From positions 1 to 40,659 of the forward strand of contig MHDC01000014.1 of assembly GCA_001803415.1 (NCBI GenBank): 40,659 nt of DNA, in the 5' to 3' direction. The first letter of the stretch is position 1. Each line of letters opens with the position of its first letter. The notes beneath the pieces are model-generated. The model was not told where the DNA came from. It worked only from the letters and a program-made list of their open reading frames with translations, and did not search any database. The DNA comes from Microgenomates group bacterium RBG_16_45_19 (GTDB taxonomy: Bacteria > Patescibacteriota > Microgenomatia > UBA1400 > RBG-16-45-19). This document shows positions 1-8,279 of this stretch, one piece after another. The position numbers and the translations under genes are program-made.

Positions 1-1656
1 TATACCGTCGCCACCAGTTCCGCCGCTGGCAATTTCACTGCCGCTTCCACTACCGGTGAAAACATCTGGGCTAATCCCTTTACTTTGGGTACGATTGCCA
101 ATAACACTCAACTTTACCTTTACCAGTTCGATAGCCAAATCAGCCCCTGGTGGAGCCTGGGCCATATGGACATTCTCGTCTTAGTTAAAGAGGCCGGTAG
201 CTTGATCGACCGCGGTTATGTCACTTTCTTTGCCCGCCAATACACCAAACTCTATGACCACTACCTTTCCGATCTCTCCGGTGGCAGCCGCACTCCTATC
301 CCTTTAGCCACCTTTGCCGATTCCAATAACCCTACCGGTTACCGCCAGATGGTCTTAACCGATGCCTCAGCCGGTTTTACTGTCGGTGAGGTGATCCAAG
401 ATAACACCGACGCCACCATTCAGGGCGTAGTCACGGCTAGTACCGGCCCCGTCCCCGATATCACCCTCGGATATTATCTCTTCAATGCCACCCAAACCGA
501 CTTCTCATCCGCCTCTGGCGGATTCACCGGCCAAACGTCCAACTCCACCGCCACGGCGGTCAATTCCACCAACCTTGGGCCGGCCGGTTATACCGGCATC
601 ACCTTTACCTTTGGCGCTACCAGTCAAGATTTAGATAACGGCAATGGCTCTCGGCCTTACGACGTCATCATCAATGTTAACAGCTACACCATCGCCCAAC
701 TGTACGAATACTTAAAGTACGTTACCCGTTACGGCTCGTCTACCTCTTTAAACGGTCACGTCGGTGAAGATTATGTGGCGGTGGGCGATATTCGCCTGCC
801 TTACGATGCCCAAACCGGTGACTTTACCCAAGAGCTTACCGTAACCGGTACTACTTCCGGTGCCACTGGCATCATTGTCTCCGATCATGAAAACGGGACC
901 GCCGGGGCCTTGGTTTTGAGAGACGTTTCAGGTACCTTTGTTGACAATGAAGCCCTCACCGATACCTCGACCGGCGCCGCCGACGTTGACCTAACCCTGG
1001 CATTGGACGAAATTGCCTCCACTAAACAATCCCCCTTTGGTACTTATGCCGGCGGCAAGTTCTTTGGTGCCCGAGGCGTTTGGCTTTCCGGCTACTTAGT
1101 TGCTGATGCCAATAATTTCGAGTTAATCGATTCCACCAGCACCCGTCAAGTGCCTCCGAGTCAAATCGCTTTGACAGTTTCCGGAGTCGAAGTCGGCGAC
1201 CGCGTCTCCGTTTTTCGCACCACCGGTGATAACGAAGTTATCGACCGAGAACTGTATACCTCTCACGCTACCAATAACTCTCAAGGTGATAATACTTTTG
1301 ACGTTCAGGAAACCATCGACACCGACACGCCGGCCACCGGTGTCCTCCGCGTCATTGATAATAGCCTCAATAAAGAAACCCGCTATACCTACACCTCCTG
1401 GTCTGGCTCCACTTTTTCAGGCATTTCTCCGACTCTAGTCACCACCTACGAGGGTACTGATACCGCTTATGTGCCCTATCTCGACCAACAAGCGACTGGT
1501 ACCAGTATTGCTACCTCAGTCATCTATGCCGCCGACCGTTATGTGTTAACGGTGGTGCGGGTGACCGGTATTCAACCGTTCAAAGTCAAAGGTGTGGTCA
1601 CTAGCAACGGATTAGCCGTGACTGCCATTCGCAATCCTGATACTATATACCAATAA
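1..1656 (+). CDS. Phage-type fibre/structural protein, 5'-truncated by window edge
   Basis: The frame is open from base 1 to a TAA at 1654-1656, giving 551 visible residues, so the gene starts upstream of the window. The visible part is clearly paralogous to the protein at 2546-4990. Shared stretches are LGTI followed by WW, a DILV/DVLI-KE segment, LYDH..., an SPFGT-AGG-FGARGVW block and a DTAYVPY near the C-terminus. Low-complexity Thr/Ser/Gly/Ala-rich modules with a TSGATG signature (about residues 290-330) resemble the Ig-like or beta repeats of phage virion proteins. No enzyme motif, signal peptide or membrane segment is visible. By comparison with the paralogue, about 250 N-terminal residues are probably missing. 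A role as tail fibre, baseplate or other virion surface protein is inferred from family resemblance. A host surface adhesin is the main alternative. Confidence 0.7.
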   Translation, partial: YTVATSSAAGNFTAASTTGENIWANPFTLGTIANNTQLYLYQFDSQISPWWSLGHMDILVLVKEAGSLIDRGYVTFFARQYTKLYDHYLSDLSGGSRTPIPLATFADSNNPTGYRQMVLTDASAGFTVGEVIQDNTDATIQGVVTASTGPVPDITLGYYLFNATQTDFSSASGGFTGQTSNSTATAVNSTNLGPAGYTGITFTFGATSQDLDNGNGSRPYDVIINVNSYTIAQLYEYLKYVTRYGSSTSLNGHVGEDYVAVGDIRLPYDAQTGDFTQELTVTGTTSGATGIIVSDHENGTAGALVLRDVSGTFVDNEALTDTSTGAADVDLTLALDEIASTKQSPFGTYAGGKFFGARGVWLSGYLVADANNFELIDSTSTRQVPPSQIALTVSGVEVGDRVSVFRTTGDNEVIDRELYTSHATNNSQGDNTFDVQETIDTDTPATGVLRVIDNSLNKETRYTYTSWSGSTFSGISPTLVTTYEGTDTAYVPYLDQQATGTSIATSVIYAADRYVLTVVRVTGIQPFKVKGVVTSNGLAVTAIRNPDTIYQ

Positions 1657-1666
1657 AAGGAGGTTT

Positions 1667-1942
1667 ATGCTTCATTACGTCTGTTCGGGCGGTTGCTTAA
1701 CGGTTCAACTTAAGCCGGGTTTCTGCCTGGTTGACGGTTGTCATCGTAACCGCAATCCCCTGTCCCTCTGTGATTGTCTCAACGGCACTCACAACGAATG
1801 GTTATTCCGCAATCATCCCGATCCCGAGAATGCCAGAGCCGCCGCCAAAAGCCAACTTAAAAAACTCCCCGAAAAATTCCAGGCTCTAACCAAACCCAAA
1901 CCAACCAAATCAAAAGCCGACAAGAGTTTAAAACCGACCTAG
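1667..1942 (+). CDS. Small Cys-rich, Lys-tailed protein
   Basis: This 91-residue protein has six Cys in its first 37 residues (C6, C10, C20, C25, C35, C37) plus H26, a spacing that could bind one or two zinc ions. It ends in a strongly basic tail rich in Lys, Pro and Thr. A near-perfect Shine-Dalgarno AAAAGGAGG overlaps the stop codon of the preceding structural gene and lies 3 nt before the ATG, so the two are translationally coupled in one operon. I recognise no family. Its position between virion-like genes suggests a small accessory virion or assembly protein, but that is inference. Confidence 0.6.
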   Translation: MLHYVCSGGCLTVQLKPGFCLVDGCHRNRNPLSLCDCLNGTHNEWLFRNHPDPENARAAAKSQLKKLPEKFQALTKPKPTKSKADKSLKPT

Positions 1943-2001
1943 TCTGATCACTATTTGATCGTTTTCTAGCTATATGCTGGCTTGTACTTATAAAATCCCC
2001 T

Positions 2002-2030
2002 TTGACTTTCACCTGAAATTTTCGTTATCA
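2002..2030 (+). promoter_or_regulatory. Sigma70-type promoter, apparently leaderless
   Basis: A -35 TTGACT (2002-2007) is separated by 17 nt from a -10 TTATCA (2025-2030). The start codon at 2041 is only 10 nt after the -10, so the transcript should begin at or a few bases before the ATG. No Shine-Dalgarno sequence is present. Confidence 0.5.
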
Positions 2031-2040
2031 TGCAAGCTGT

Positions 2041-2511
2041 ATGGCCAAAAATGACACGGTAGTCAATATTGATGATACTCGAGAAGTAGTGATCGAACCG
2101 AAAAAACCGCCCCAAGTTCGACTCAAGCAATACGTCACGGTCAAAGCCTTCACCTACAAAAAACATGATTATCAATCAGGCGATCTGGTCCTTCTGACTG
2201 AAGCCGATGCCACCGCCTTCTTATCCGGACGCTTTCTTATTCCTCTGGAAGTAGCCCTCAACCAAGGTATCTATCCTATCGCCCCAGAATCTCCTCTCGA
2301 AAAAGTCGTCCAAGCCGTCACCGGTGAAGACATTCCCGATACTCCCGCCGAAGCGGCTATCCTCTCCTCCAGTGGAGGAAAAAAATCTTTCTTAGGCAAT
2401 CGGCTCCGCTCGGCCGTTCAGAAAAAGAAAAAAGCGGTCGCCGCCACTCCGATCACTAAAATCGATCTTGACAAGTTAGCCGCCATTCAATCAGGCGGCA
2501 AACCATCCTAG
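2041..2511 (+). CDS. Hypothetical phage-associated protein
   Basis: The protein has 156 residues and no recognised family. Residues about 30-75 hold a compact segment (a run of Tyr/Val/Lys, then Y..GDLV.L.EADA..FL.GRF) of the kind seen in small phage head-tail or neck proteins. The C-terminal half is Ser/Gly- and Lys-rich and probably disordered. There is no signal peptide or membrane helix. It has its own promoter (2002-2030) and sits between two paralogous structural genes, which supports a role in the same particle or surface assembly. The function remains unknown. Confidence 0.6.
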   Translation: MAKNDTVVNIDDTREVVIEPKKPPQVRLKQYVTVKAFTYKKHDYQSGDLVLLTEADATAFLSGRFLIPLEVALNQGIYPIAPESPLEKVVQAVTGEDIPDTPAEAAILSSSGGKKSFLGNRLRSAVQKKKKAVAATPITKIDLDKLAAIQSGGKPS

Positions 2512-2513
2512 TT

Positions 2514-2537
2514 ATTGAAAATTGAAAATTGATAATT
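2514..2537. repeat. 7-bp tandem array (ATTGAAA type)
   Basis: Three degenerate copies of ATTGAAA lie end to end (two exact, the third ATTGATA), ending 8 nt before the start codon at 2546. The last unit supplies a -10-like GATAAT at 2531-2536. Confidence 0.6.
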
Positions 2538-2545
2538 AAGCTCAT

Positions 2546-4990
2546 ATGGCCATTGCCAACGACTGGTTCGTCGACTACCAAAATAAGGTCATCGTCCACG
2601 CCACTACCGCCATCGCCTATGATGGCGAACTCAACACTTTTCAGGCTGGTCAGACCATTGGCAACGCTACTCCCACTCCGACCAAAACTGCCATCATCGT
2701 TTACGTCGATGACCAAGGCACCACCGGTACCTTAGATGTGGTTTACGTTAATGGCACTTGGGCTAACAACGACGAGATTTACGTTGGCGCTACTAAATAT
2801 GCCGATGTTAACGGCACTCCCGCCACCAAGTCCACGGTTTATACAGTTCGCGCCCTCTACTCCTTTGTCCAAGATACCTTTGATGAACTAGGGGCTATGG
2901 ATGACACCGTCCCCATGTCGGCCCAGACGCCCACCGAGTTCACCATGATCAATGGTTGGTTCATTGACGATGAATCCACCAAATACTTGTCCGGTGGTGC
3001 CATTTCCACTTCTGGTTATACCAGTGCCATCCAAGTCATTACTCACCAAGCCGGTGGTTATACCAACGCCGTCGCTACCGACATCGGCAAATCGGTTATG
3101 CAGGGCGCCACACCCCGGGGAACCCTGATCTACTACAACAACACTACCCGTAAATGGTGGAGCCGCTACGACACTCAGATATCGAGTGGGGTGGCGCTCA
3201 CCATTTCCAGCGGCACCGGTGCCGGCACTACTGCTGCCGCTTCCGACTCCGGCGAAGACCTCTTTGCCAATATCTATACCTTAGGTACCATCGTTACCGA
3301 TCCCAAACCCAAATCTTATGTCTTCCAAAACGGATCCGCCTTGGCGGAATGGTGGGGTCGGGGTGACTCTGAAGCCCACATTGACGTTTTAATCAAAGTC
3401 AAGGAAGCCGACGACGAAATCGACGGGGCCAACATTACCGCCTTTGTCCGCCACTTTGGTGACCTTTACGACCACTTCCCCATCGATCTGTCATCCGGCG
3501 GCCGCAACGCTGTCCCTCTGGCTACCTCGACCGATTTATCCAATAACAGCAGCGGCGAAGTGATTCTTTCGGTCACCAGTGCCACTGGCTTTGACGTGGG
3601 CAACTTCGTCCGCGGTGGTACCTCCGGAGCCTATGGTGAAATTCTGGCGGCCAGTACTTCCGCTTCTCCCAATACCTTGACCGTTGGCAACATCGTTGGT
3701 GCCACTACCTTTACCGACGCCGAAACCGTCTACGAAACCACCACCGGTTTAGCTGCCGGTGATACCGCCACTAATACCACCCTGACCGCGCCGCATAAAA
3801 CCAATGTGGTCGCCGGTTACAACGACATCAAAATCCTCTTCATGAACATCACCCTACCCTTTAACTCCGGGTCCGAAGAACCCACCGTCGGCGCCCATCT
3901 CCAAGGCGCCGTTTCCGGGGCTGATGCTTACTACATCAGTTCTTCCCTGACCTCTGGCAGTTGGACTGGCGGTACCGCCACCGGCACCATGTATTTGGCT
4001 AATTGGGACAGTGTTGCCTGGAACGCTTCCGAAGCCATCAATATTGTTGGCGGTTCTTCCGATATTGCCACCACTACCGGTACCCAAACCGTTACCGCTT
4101 CCGTCAACAAAGCCTTTGAACAAGGTACCGCTTACCCCTACAACATTGTCGTCTACTGCGCCAACCGCACCATGTCCCAAGTCTACGAGTGGTTTAAGTA
4201 TGTCACCCGCGAAGATGCCAATTCGACCCAACAAAACTACCAAACTATGTTCCGGGTCCATTCCGGCGCCATCGTTGAAGAAGACGGCGAAGAATATATC
4301 TATGCCCTATCCACTTACGCCCCGGTCAAAGCTTCGCCCTTTGGCACCTTGGCTGGTGGTAAACTCTTCGGCGCTCGGGGTGTCTGGGTCGAAGGCATGG
4401 CCACCGCCGATCGCCAGAACTTCTCCTTAATCGATGCTAATAACAATCCTCAAACCCCGCCTAACTTTATTACCATTACCGTTACTTCGGTCGTTTCCGG
4501 TGATAAAGTCTCGGTCTTTAGGACCAGCTCCAGCACCACCATTAACAAAATCCAGTTCACTTCCGGTCTCTCTAACGACCAAAGCGATGCCCAATTCTTT
4601 GTCTCTGAAACCATTCCTTCGGATACCCCCAACTCCGGTTTTATTAGGGTAGTCGACACTTCAGATACCTCGATCAATCGGGAAAAACGCTACGCTTATT
4701 CTGCTTGGAGTAACACCACCAGCTCCTTCACTCTCTCCGGTTCCACTGTTCTAGATCGTACCTACTCCGCCGGCGAGGACACCGCTTATGTTCCTTATTA
4801 TGATGAAATTGCCGGTAATACCTCTGTTTATGTCACCGTCATCTATAGCGCTGACCGTACCGTCTTAACCAGAGTCCGCCGTTATTCCGGGGCTGGCACC
4901 TCCATCCTGCCCTTCGAGATTACCGGCTCGGTTGTCTCTACCGGTTACTCCGTCGCCGCTATCCGCACTCTTGACACCATTGTCACCTAA
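2546..4990 (+). CDS. Phage-type fibre/structural protein, full length
   Basis: This 814-residue protein is the intact paralogue of the truncated gene at the window start. The N-terminus begins MAIANDWFVDY. A block near residues 105-145 (ALYSFVQDTFDE, then VPMSAQTPTEF and INGWFID) is of a type I know from uncharacterised virion proteins of environmental tailed phages. The middle is built of Thr/Ser/Gly-rich modules with TSGA and VSGA signatures. The C-terminal domain (about 600-814) shares SPFGT-AGG-FGARGVW and DTAYVPY with the first gene. It lacks a signal peptide and membrane segments. There is no Shine-Dalgarno sequence; a GATAAT 9 nt before the ATG suggests a leaderless message. It is probably a fibre, baseplate or virion decoration protein. 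Confidence 0.7.
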   Translation: MAIANDWFVDYQNKVIVHATTAIAYDGELNTFQAGQTIGNATPTPTKTAIIVYVDDQGTTGTLDVVYVNGTWANNDEIYVGATKYADVNGTPATKSTVYTVRALYSFVQDTFDELGAMDDTVPMSAQTPTEFTMINGWFIDDESTKYLSGGAISTSGYTSAIQVITHQAGGYTNAVATDIGKSVMQGATPRGTLIYYNNTTRKWWSRYDTQISSGVALTISSGTGAGTTAAASDSGEDLFANIYTLGTIVTDPKPKSYVFQNGSALAEWWGRGDSEAHIDVLIKVKEADDEIDGANITAFVRHFGDLYDHFPIDLSSGGRNAVPLATSTDLSNNSSGEVILSVTSATGFDVGNFVRGGTSGAYGEILAASTSASPNTLTVGNIVGATTFTDAETVYETTTGLAAGDTATNTTLTAPHKTNVVAGYNDIKILFMNITLPFNSGSEEPTVGAHLQGAVSGADAYYISSSLTSGSWTGGTATGTMYLANWDSVAWNASEAINIVGGSSDIATTTGTQTVTASVNKAFEQGTAYPYNIVVYCANRTMSQVYEWFKYVTREDANSTQQNYQTMFRVHSGAIVEEDGEEYIYALSTYAPVKASPFGTLAGGKLFGARGVWVEGMATADRQNFSLIDANNNPQTPPNFITITVTSVVSGDKVSVFRTSSSTTINKIQFTSGLSNDQSDAQFFVSETIPSDTPNSGFIRVVDTSDTSINREKRYAYSAWSNTTSSFTLSGSTVLDRTYSAGEDTAYVPYYDEIAGNTSVYVTVIYSADRTVLTRVRRYSGAGTSILPFEITGSVVSTGYSVAAIRTLDTIVT

Positions 4991-5002
4991 AAATAGTTTT
5001 CC

Positions 5003-5034
5003 AGTGTCTAGTGGCTAAGCCTTAATGGCTAATT
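5003..5034. repeat. Degenerate 7-bp tandem array (AGTGGCT type)
   Basis: Four imperfect heptamers run AGTGTCT, AGTGGCT, AAGCCTT, AATGGCT and are followed directly by the -10 box of the gene at 5047. The degeneracy makes this less certain than the other arrays. Confidence 0.4.
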
Positions 5035-5040
5035 TATAAT
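5035..5040 (+). promoter_or_regulatory. Consensus -10 box, leaderless start
   Basis: A perfect TATAAT ends 6 nt before the ATG at 5047, so transcription should start at the A of the start codon. No good -35 is visible; the heptamer array occupies that region. Confidence 0.5.
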
Positions 5041-5046
5041 GCCTTC

Positions 5047-5571
5047 ATGGCCTACCTTTTTAACTATTACACCCAAATTATTGATGTCCTCTCCCCTCAA
5101 GTCGATGTTGATCTCAACGATTTAACCAACAACATCCGGGCGGCCGAATTCAACGACATCGGTATGGGCTACCCTAAAATCTGCGACGCTTCCGGTAAAG
5201 ACAACTTAGGCGGCGGTATCTACACCGGCATTGTGCTTTATCTCTACCCCAACTGGCAATTACGCTTTTGGGAAGGCACCTATACCGCCACTGTCAGGGG
5301 GGGGAATATCTTGGGCGGTTTAAACAATCAACCGATTGCTTACGTACCCGGAGTCTTAGTCCAAATCATCCAATCGGCTTCTTCCACCTTAGTTTACGGC
5401 ACTGGCGGTTTAACCGAAGCCGAACACGACAAGTTAATGACCGGCCTGGACATTACTATTCCCGATGGTGTTTGGGACGAGCTTTTAGCCGGCCATACCA
5501 TTTCTGGCTCGGCCGGCCGTGAACTCGTTCAAGCTCGCCGCAAAGCCACTTTGGCTTCACTTAAGAAATAA
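5047..5571 (+). CDS. Phage-type structural protein with VWDELL...GSAG motif
   Basis: The protein has 174 residues. A beta-rich region (about 40-125: GMGYPKI, GKDNLGGGIYTGI, a Trp-containing strand pair, then GGN..GG) precedes a GLTEAEHDKLM stretch and a C-terminal VWDELLAGHT...GSAGRELV motif. This combination is familiar from uncharacterised proteins near tail-fibre genes of tailed phages, where the VWDE...GH...GSAG segment probably forms a helical, oligomer-forming tail. The message looks leaderless, with TATAAT 6 nt before the ATG. It is the last recognisably phage-like gene of the group. The exact virion role is unknown. Confidence 0.65.
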   Translation: MAYLFNYYTQIIDVLSPQVDVDLNDLTNNIRAAEFNDIGMGYPKICDASGKDNLGGGIYTGIVLYLYPNWQLRFWEGTYTATVRGGNILGGLNNQPIAYVPGVLVQIIQSASSTLVYGTGGLTEAEHDKLMTGLDITIPDGVWDELLAGHTISGSAGRELVQARRKATLASLKK

Positions 5572-5578
5572 CCTCACC

Positions 5579-5610
5579 AATTATCCTAATTGTTCTAATT
5601 ACTCTAAATA
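5579..5610. repeat. 9-bp tandem array, left of the four-helix-bundle gene
   Basis: The units AATTATCCT, AATTGTTCT and AATTACTCT run in tandem into an AT-rich tail, ending 7 nt before the ATG at 5618. In reverse complement the unit matches the AATTAGAGT array on the other side of the gene. Confidence 0.65.
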
Positions 5611-5617
5611 AATCCCA

Positions 5618-5974
5618 ATGACCCAAAAACCAATAAGTTACGATTTAGAAGAACGAACTGCAAAATTTGGTGAAGCGATCATTCGACTTTGTCTAAGTCT
5701 ACCCGAAAGCAATATCACCAAATCCCTAATTAATCAGTTAGTTAGAGCCGCTACCAGTATCGGGGCAAATTACTGCAAGGCCGATGACTCCGAATCACCT
5801 AAAGACTTTAAACATAAAATCGGTATCGTAAAAAAAGAAACCAGAGAAACTAAACACTTCCTGCGCATGTTAGCTACCGCTCTACCAGACAGAAAAAATG
5901 AACTAAGACTTCATTGGCAAGAAGCTAAGGAACTAAACCTCATCTTCAACGCCATCTACCGGAAGCTAAAATAA
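5618..5974 (+). CDS. Four-helix-bundle protein (23S rRNA intervening-sequence protein family)
   Basis: This 118-residue all-alpha protein has the family's hallmarks: an N-terminal DLEERTAKFGEAI helix, an LINQLVRAATSIGANY helix, an EA/ES-KDF-HKI-I-KKE-RET helix and a final helix ending in L. This family is encoded in 23S rRNA intervening sequences of several bacteria and also, very often, at free-standing sites. The DGR accessory protein Avd has the same fold. Its biochemical role is unknown; RNA binding has been proposed for relatives. Here it is not in an rRNA gene. It lies between AT-rich 9-bp arrays of opposite orientation (5579-5610 and 5988-6034) that could pair in a transcript, separating the phage-like module from the glycan cassette. 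Confidence 0.85.
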   Translation: MTQKPISYDLEERTAKFGEAIIRLCLSLPESNITKSLINQLVRAATSIGANYCKADDSESPKDFKHKIGIVKKETRETKHFLRMLATALPDRKNELRLHWQEAKELNLIFNAIYRKLK

Positions 5975-5987
5975 TTTTGGTGCTTGG

Positions 5988-6034
5988 TAATTATTTAGAA
6001 TAATTAGGTTAATTAGAGTAATTAGAGTAATTCT
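5988..6034. repeat. 9-bp tandem array, right of the four-helix-bundle gene
   Basis: The units AATTAGGTT, AATTAGAGT, AATTAGAGT follow a related AT-rich stretch and run right up to the ATG at 6035. The unit is the reverse complement of the left-hand array unit (ACTCTAATT phase), so the gene sits between inverted arrays. Confidence 0.65.
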
Positions 6035-6931
6035 ATGAAGTTGACTCTCGCCCTTCCTTTCTTCAACCAGCTCGATTCGGTTAAGGGCATCTTGGGTTTA
6101 CTTAAACTGGTTACCTCTCCTAACGTCGAGTGGCTCATCATTGACAACGGCTCCACCGATCCGGTCGAAAGTTTTTTTCGCGACACCCTCCGTCCACCCC
6201 GCTTGCGCTACGTTCGCAACTCCGCCAACCTCGGCATGGTCAAAACCTATAATCAGATCTTTCAACTAACCCAAACCGACCTGGTGGCGATCATCCACAA
6301 CGACGTTTACATCTATGAACCAAGCTGGGATAAAAGAGTCAAAAAAATGTTCAAAAATATCCCTAAACTCGGCTCTTTGGGCTTTTTTGGCTCTCAAGGT
6401 GTTGGCCCCATTGGTGAACGCCTCCAGGATCCTGAATTACCTGGCCAAATGGCTGGCATCAGTCAACTATTAGAAGCTGACCGCCATGGTATCAGGTTAC
6501 TCAATGACTATAGACCGGCCGCCATCCTCGACGGCTTCGCTATGGTCTTTGCCATGGCCATGATCCAGGCCGCCGGTGGTTTAGACCCCCACTATCACTA
6601 CCATCATCTCTACGACCGCGATCTCCCCTTAACCTCGCTGGCCTTGGGTTACCAAAACGTCGTTTTAAATATCCCCTGCCATCACCAATCCGGGGTCACC
6701 GCCAATCGCCCCGAGTATCAAACCTGGATTAATCAGGTCACCGGCCGAAAACAAGGGGACGCTTGGACCCACGACCAAAACACCCACTACTTCAAACAGA
6801 AATGGGCCAAAGTTCTCCCCCTCTACGTTGAAACCGATTTCTCCTTTCGGACCGGCACTAAAAATGGCTGGACGTATAAGGGAGATGCTATACTCAGCTT
6901 GAAATCACCAAGCAGGGTTATTGGATATTAG
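6035..6931 (+). CDS. GT2-family glycosyltransferase
   Basis: This 298-residue GT-A fold enzyme transfers a sugar from a nucleotide sugar. It shows the N-terminal beta-alpha unit (LALPFFNQ), the nucleotide-binding IIDNGSTD at 35-42, and HNDVYI at 88-93 in the place of the metal-binding DXD. An acceptor-side DGFAM stretch follows near 165, then a YDRDLPLT segment near 195. There is no membrane helix, so it should work in the cytoplasm or at the inner face. It is the first gene of a six-gene cassette that is nearly all on one strand with short spacings. Donor and acceptor cannot be told. The start directly follows the 9-bp array. Confidence 0.85.
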   Translation: MKLTLALPFFNQLDSVKGILGLLKLVTSPNVEWLIIDNGSTDPVESFFRDTLRPPRLRYVRNSANLGMVKTYNQIFQLTQTDLVAIIHNDVYIYEPSWDKRVKKMFKNIPKLGSLGFFGSQGVGPIGERLQDPELPGQMAGISQLLEADRHGIRLLNDYRPAAILDGFAMVFAMAMIQAAGGLDPHYHYHHLYDRDLPLTSLALGYQNVVLNIPCHHQSGVTANRPEYQTWINQVTGRKQGDAWTHDQNTHYFKQKWAKVLPLYVETDFSFRTGTKNGWTYKGDAILSLKSPSRVIGY

Positions 6932-6936
6932 CTAAT

Positions 6937-7542
6937 ATGGCAAAACCCAGTTTACCCGGAGCCAAACGGCGGGGCCGTCCCCCCCAAAACCCCTGGGTGA
7001 CTGCCCTCTCCCTGGCCCAGACAGTCTCCGACCAATACGCCCTCACCGAAGCTGAACAATCCCTGGCTTTTAAGACCGCGCTGGTGCTTCGCCGGGGGGC
7101 CATTATCGTTGAACTCGGGGTCATGTATGGCCGTACCGCCATCATCTTAGCCTCTGCCGCCAAACTGACCGGGGCTCATTATCACGGTATCGATAACTTT
7201 AAGATGGGTTCATCACTTGCCGAGGTTGAGGCCAACTTGACCAAACTCGACCTTCAGGGTCAAATCCACCGGGGTGATACCTACACCATCAGGTGGTCCA
7301 AACCCATCGACTATCTCCTCATTGATGCCGGCCATGACGAAATGAATATGCGCCAAGACACTGCCCGCTGGCTGCCGCTCATTAATCCCGGTGGTCTAGT
7401 CCTCTTCCACGCCTACAATCCTGATATCGACTTTACCGATCCCCACTTCCCCGTCAAACGCTACGCCGACGAGCGTACTTTAGGTTGGACCCAAATCGCC
7501 TATATCCCTAACCTGCTCATCAAACAAAAACCCCTCACCTAA
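6937..7542 (+). CDS. Class I SAM-dependent methyltransferase
   Basis: The protein has 201 residues. Motif I VELGVMYGRTA (58-68) binds SAM, GIDNF (84-88) supplies the acidic residue for the ribose, and DYLLIDAGHD (125-134) with PGGLVLFHAY (151-160) match the Methyltransf_24-like family found in glycan clusters. Its place between two GT2 genes suggests O-methylation of a sugar or glycan chain end. The N-terminus carries KRRGRPP (10-16), an AT-hook-like motif unusual for a sugar methyltransferase; it may simply be a basic tail. The gene follows the previous stop by 5 nt and precedes the next start by 1 nt, which indicates co-transcription. Confidence 0.8.
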   Translation: MAKPSLPGAKRRGRPPQNPWVTALSLAQTVSDQYALTEAEQSLAFKTALVLRRGAIIVELGVMYGRTAIILASAAKLTGAHYHGIDNFKMGSSLAEVEANLTKLDLQGQIHRGDTYTIRWSKPIDYLLIDAGHDEMNMRQDTARWLPLINPGGLVLFHAYNPDIDFTDPHFPVKRYADERTLGWTQIAYIPNLLIKQKPLT

Positions 7543-7543
7543 C

Positions 7544-8239
7544 ATGGCTTCGCTTCTCTCGATCATCACCCCCAGCTACAATAAACATGAATACGTTCAA
7601 GCTACCATCAACAGTGTCTTAAACCAGTCCTTTACCGATTATGACTACTGGCTAATTGATAACAGCACCGATCAACTCACTCGCCCTCTCGTCAAAGCCA
7701 AAGCCCAAACCGACGCCCGCATTAAATATTTGGAAATCGATTTTACTCCCACCGAACGGACAACAGTCTACATCCCCGCCTATATCTTCAACCAAGTCAT
7801 CGCCGAAATCGATACCAAATATATTTTCTATCTCTCCGATGATGACCTGGTCTACCCCTCATGCTTGGCCCAAGTCATTGACTTTATGGAATCCGATCCG
7901 ACCAAATACTTCGTCTGTTACTTTACCCTGGACCGCCTTTACTGGCGCGACGGTGAATGGCTTAAAGATAGTTCGATTACCGTTAGCGGTCGGTTTGGTA
8001 AAGGCACGACTCACCCTTCGGTTGATTGTAAACTCGACGGCGGCCAAATCATCTTCCGTACCGATTGTTTAAAATCCCTGTCCTACCCTTTTGCTCCGGA
8101 AAATCTTCGCGATGCTTCTCACAGTGACGGTTTATTTATGGACCGCTTGGCCAAACATTACACTTTCTATCCCTTGCCCACCAACCAAGCCCTGATCGGC
8201 CATCGCCTCACCCCCAAGTCCACCTGGACCCGACCGTAA
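7544..8239 (+). CDS. GT2-family glycosyltransferase
   Basis: The protein has 231 residues. It has the classic N-terminal SIITPSYNK (6-14), SVLNQSF...DYWLIDNSTD (24-43) and a SDDD metal-binding motif (98-101, the DXD). The short C-terminal acceptor domain ends in RLTPKSTW without a membrane helix. It starts 1 nt after the methyltransferase stop, so it is coupled to it. Donor and acceptor are unknown. The full DXD makes this the most typical GT2 of the three. Confidence 0.85.
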   Translation: MASLLSIITPSYNKHEYVQATINSVLNQSFTDYDYWLIDNSTDQLTRPLVKAKAQTDARIKYLEIDFTPTERTTVYIPAYIFNQVIAEIDTKYIFYLSDDDLVYPSCLAQVIDFMESDPTKYFVCYFTLDRLYWRDGEWLKDSSITVSGRFGKGTTHPSVDCKLDGGQIIFRTDCLKSLSYPFAPENLRDASHSDGLFMDRLAKHYTFYPLPTNQALIGHRLTPKSTWTRP

Positions 8240-8279
8240 GCTGACTTGATATTTACGCTAATTCTTGTAGGTTTAAACC

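Noticed and set aside
5618-5974. Diversity-generating retroelement, because the four-helix-bundle protein shares the Avd fold and lies next to fibre genes
   Set aside because: No reverse transcriptase gene and no template/variable repeat pair with adenine-biased differences is visible; the fibre C-termini lack a C-type-lectin-like variable region.
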